Source of the DNA: Oscheius onirici
Taxonomy: Eukaryota; Nematoda; Chromadorea; Rhabditida; Rhabditidae
Assembly (NCBI GenBank): GCA_932521025.1
Contig: OW051470.1
Span: 10,526,501 to 10,590,500, forward strand
Length of the DNA: 64,000 nt
Direction: 5' to 3'
The notes below the pieces were generated by a model. It had not been told where the DNA came from and made no database searches. It saw nothing but the letters and a program-made list of their open reading frames with translations. Shown here one piece after another: positions 62,080 to 64,000 of this stretch. The translations under genes and the position numbers were made by a program. Numbering within the stretch: position 1 is the stretch's first letter; every line of letters begins with the position of its first letter.

Positions 62080-64000
62080 TACCATAGAATAGCCTGGCTG
62101 AAAATAACTACCATAGAATGGCCAGGCTGAAAGTAACTACCATAGAATAGCCTGGCTGAAAGTAACTACCATAGAATAGCCTGGCTGAAAGTAACTACCA
62201 TAGAATAGCCTGGCTGAAAGTAACTACCATAGAATGGCCAGGCTGAAAGTAACTACCACAGAATAGCCTGGCTGAAAGTAACTACCATAGAAAAGCCAGG
62301 CTGAAAGTAACTACCATAGAATAGCCTGGCTGAAAGTAACTACCATAGAATAGCCTGGCTGAAAGTAACTACCACAGAAAAGCCTGGCTGAAAGTAACTA
62401 CCATAGAATGGCCTGGCTGAAAGTAATTACCATAGAATGGCCTGGCTGATTGTAACTACCATAGAATGGCCTGGCTGAAAGTAACTACCATAGAATAGCC
62501 TGGCTGAAAGTAACTACCATAGAATAGCCTGGCTGAAAGTAACTACCATAGAATGGCCAGGCTGAAAGTAACTACCATAAAATAGCCTGGCTGAAAGTAA
62601 CTACCATAGAATGGCCAGGCTGAAAGTAACTACCATAGAATAGCCTGGCTGAAAGTAACTACCATAAAATAGCCTGGCTGAAAGTAACTACCATAAAATA
62701 GCCTGGCTGAAAGTAACTACCATAGAATGGCCAGGCTGAAAGTAACTACCATAGAATAGCCTGGCTGAAAGTAACTACCATAGAATGGCCAGGCTGAAAG
62801 TAACTACCATAGAATAGCCTGGCTGAAAGTAACTACCATAGAATGGCCAGGCTGAAAGTAACTACCATAGAATGGCCAGGCTGAAAGTAACTACCATAAA
62901 TTAGCCTGGCTGAAAGTAACTACCATAGAATGGCCAGGCTGAAAGTAACTACCATAGAATAGCCTGGCTGAAAGTAACTACCATAGAATGGCCTGGCTGA
63001 AAGTAACTACCATAGAATAGCCTGGCTGAAAGTAACTACCATAAAATAGCCTGGCTGAAAGTAACTACCATAAAATAGCCTGGCTGAAAGTAACTACCAT
63101 AGAATGGCCAGGCTGAAAGTAACTACCATAGAATAGCCTGGCTGAAAGTAACTACCATAGAATGGCCAGGCTGAAAGTAACTACCATAGAATGGCCAGGC
63201 TGAAAGTAACTACCATAGAATGGCCAGGCTGAAAGTAACTACCATAGAATAGCCTGGCTGAAAGTAACTACCATAGAATGGCCAGGCTGAAAGTAACTAC
63301 CATAGAATAGCCTGGCTGAAAGTAACTACCATAAAATAGCCTGGCTGAAAGTAACTACCATAAAATAGCCTGGCTGAAAGTAACTACCATAGAATGGCCA
63401 GGCTGAAAGTAACTACCATAGAATAGCCTGGCTGAAAGTAACTACCATAGAATGGCCAGGCTGAAAGTAACTACCATAGAATGGCCAGGCTGAAAGTAAC
63501 TACCATAGAATGGCCAGGCTGAAAGTAACTACCATAGAATGGCCAGGCTGAAAGTAACTACCATAAAATAGCCTGGCTGAAAGTAACTACCATAGAATGG
63601 CCAGGCTGAAAGTAACTACCATAGAATAGCCTGGCTGAAAGTAACTACCATAAAATAGCCTGGCTGAAAGTAACTACCATAGAATGGCCAGGCTGAAAGT
63701 AACTACCATAAAATAGCCTGGCTGAAAGTAACTACCATAGAATGGCCAGGCTGAAAGTAACTACCATAGAATGGCCAGGCTGAAAGTAACTACCATAGAA
63801 TGGCCAGGCTGAAAGTAACTACCATAGAATGGCCAGGCTGAAAGTAACTACCATAAAATAGCCTGGCTGAAAGTAACTACCATAGAATGGCCAGGCTGAA
63901 AGTAACTACCATAGAATAGCCTGGCTGAAAGTAACTACCATAGAATGGCCTGGCTGAAAGTAACTACCATAAAATAGCCTGGCTGAAAGTAATTACCATA
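62080..64000 (-). repeat. Inverted homology block D (right copy, runs off window)
   Basis: Mirror of 36280-37530. The mirror centre for the terminal GGTAATT marker is 50144.5, reflecting accumulated right-arm expansion. The block contains the cassette at 62357, a GAAAATAAC (TTAT) unit at 62,101 and, between the two matching parts, an ACCATAAATTAG unit near 62,890. None of the three left-arm insertions is present here. Confidence 0.8.
63680..64000 (-). repeat. Repeat of 51,530-51,850 at window end (offset 12,150 bp)
   Basis: The last 11 units repeat the order at 51,530-51,850, ending in the same GTAATTACC marker (AATTACCATA at 51841 and 63991). The offset is 12,150 bp, i.e. 419 units minus the 1-bp deletion at 53,971. 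The window stops inside the first unit of what should be another zone-1-order cassette. Confidence 0.75.

Larger units (their letters stand above)
1..64000. repeat. 29-bp satellite array filling the window
   Basis: The entire window is a head-to-tail array of one 29-bp unit, broken only by a C run at 41646-41654. The unit has variable position 1 (T or A) and 5 (C or T), a core CTATGGTAGTTAC and an end CTTTCAGCC. Period was confirmed by phase: unit starts at 1509, 7164, 13776, 24245, 27522 and 36019 all lie a multiple of 29 from position 1. About 2,200 units are present. Every unit carries TAG on one strand and TGA, TAA and TAG on the other. Because 29 is not a multiple of 3, all six frames close within about 29 codons, so there is no gene, tRNA or rRNA in any stretch. 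A eukaryotic satellite is inferred; the family is not recognised. Confidence 0.98.
41654..64000 (-). repeat. Right arm: same 29-bp satellite, minus orientation
   Basis: A 27-bp partial unit (41654-41680), 769 units (41681-63980) and a 20-bp partial unit, all reverse complement of the left arm. In plus-strand reading each unit begins GGCTGAAAG and ends in AGCCT or GGCCA. The register is constant except for one 1-bp deletion near 53,971. Beyond about 42.34 kb the variant spectrum is that of left zone 2: A-type units, GCAAC, GGTTG and ACCATGG variants, and 13 zone-2-order cassettes. Long stretches are colinear with left zone 2 read outward from the junction, but the arm is about four times longer owing to internal duplication. 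Confidence 0.95.

Noticed and set aside
1-64000. Short open reading frames starting at ATGGTAGTT in each unit
   Set aside because: Each ATG frame closes at the TAG of the next unit after 11 codons (MVVTFSQAILW or MVVTFSLAILW). Unit length is not a multiple of 3, so every frame is stopped within about 29 codons on both strands.
1-64000. Splice-like motifs (GGTAGT donor-like, TTACTTTCAG acceptor-like) in each unit
   Set aside because: They are by-products of the repeated unit, only about 15 bases apart and without exons; no transcript evidence can be read from sequence.
1-64000. Telomere repeats or CENP-B-box centromere motif
   Set aside because: No TTAGGG or TTTAGGG-like runs were seen, nor a CENP-B-box-like core containing CG pairs; CpG is nearly absent.
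1-64000. Transposon or insertion sequence inside the array
   Set aside because: No stretch departs from the 29-bp pattern for more than about 8 bases anywhere, so there is no room for an inserted element.

Overview
The whole 64 kb window is one tandem array of a 29-bp satellite/minisatellite unit. I find no gene, RNA gene or transposon, and no unrelated sequence apart from a 9-base C run at 41646-41654. The T-type unit (e.g. positions 1-29) begins TGGCCATTCT and ends CTTTCAGCC. A second common form begins AGGCTATTCT. An array of about 2,200 short units with block duplications fits eukaryotic heterochromatin (pericentromeric, subtelomeric or similar). I do not recognise the unit and cannot name the organism. 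No TTAGGG-like telomere repeat or CENP-B-box-like motif is seen.

Layout. (1) 1-41647: 1,436 units in the plus orientation. The 29-bp register is unbroken at every point I checked from 1 to about 36,310. Three 1-bp insertions then fall within 760 bp (36,316-37,076), and the register is constant again to 41,647. (2) 41646-41654: nine C, where the array flips orientation. (3) 41654-64000: the same unit in reverse orientation, one 27-bp partial unit plus 769 units, with one net 1-bp deletion near 53,971.

Unit variants divide the left arm into zone 1 (1 to about 36.3 kb) and zone 2 (about 36.3-41.6 kb). Zone 1 is rich in units starting TGGCCATCCT or TGGCCAATCT and in ACTATC and CAGCTTGG variants. 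Zone 2 is rich in AGGCTATTCT units and carries a marker cassette in a different unit order. Apart from about 0.68 kb next to the flip, the right arm is zone-2-like. Reading diagnostic units outward from the flip, left zone 2 and the right arm are colinear as inverted copies in several long stretches. The right arm is about four times longer (22.3 versus 5.3 kb; 13 versus 3 marker cassettes) because of internal duplications. The last ~0.7 kb of the window mirrors the zone 1/zone 2 boundary at 36.3 kb, so reverse-oriented zone 1 is expected just beyond the window.

Nearly all variation is by whole units and multi-unit blocks: shifts of 551, 1,102, 5,655, 6,612, 7,018 and about 12,150 bp, all multiples of 29 once the single deletion is allowed for. 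This points to unequal exchange or replication-based amplification. Every reading frame on both strands closes within about 29 codons, so no protein is encoded. Whether the flip is biological or an assembly join cannot be settled from sequence alone.
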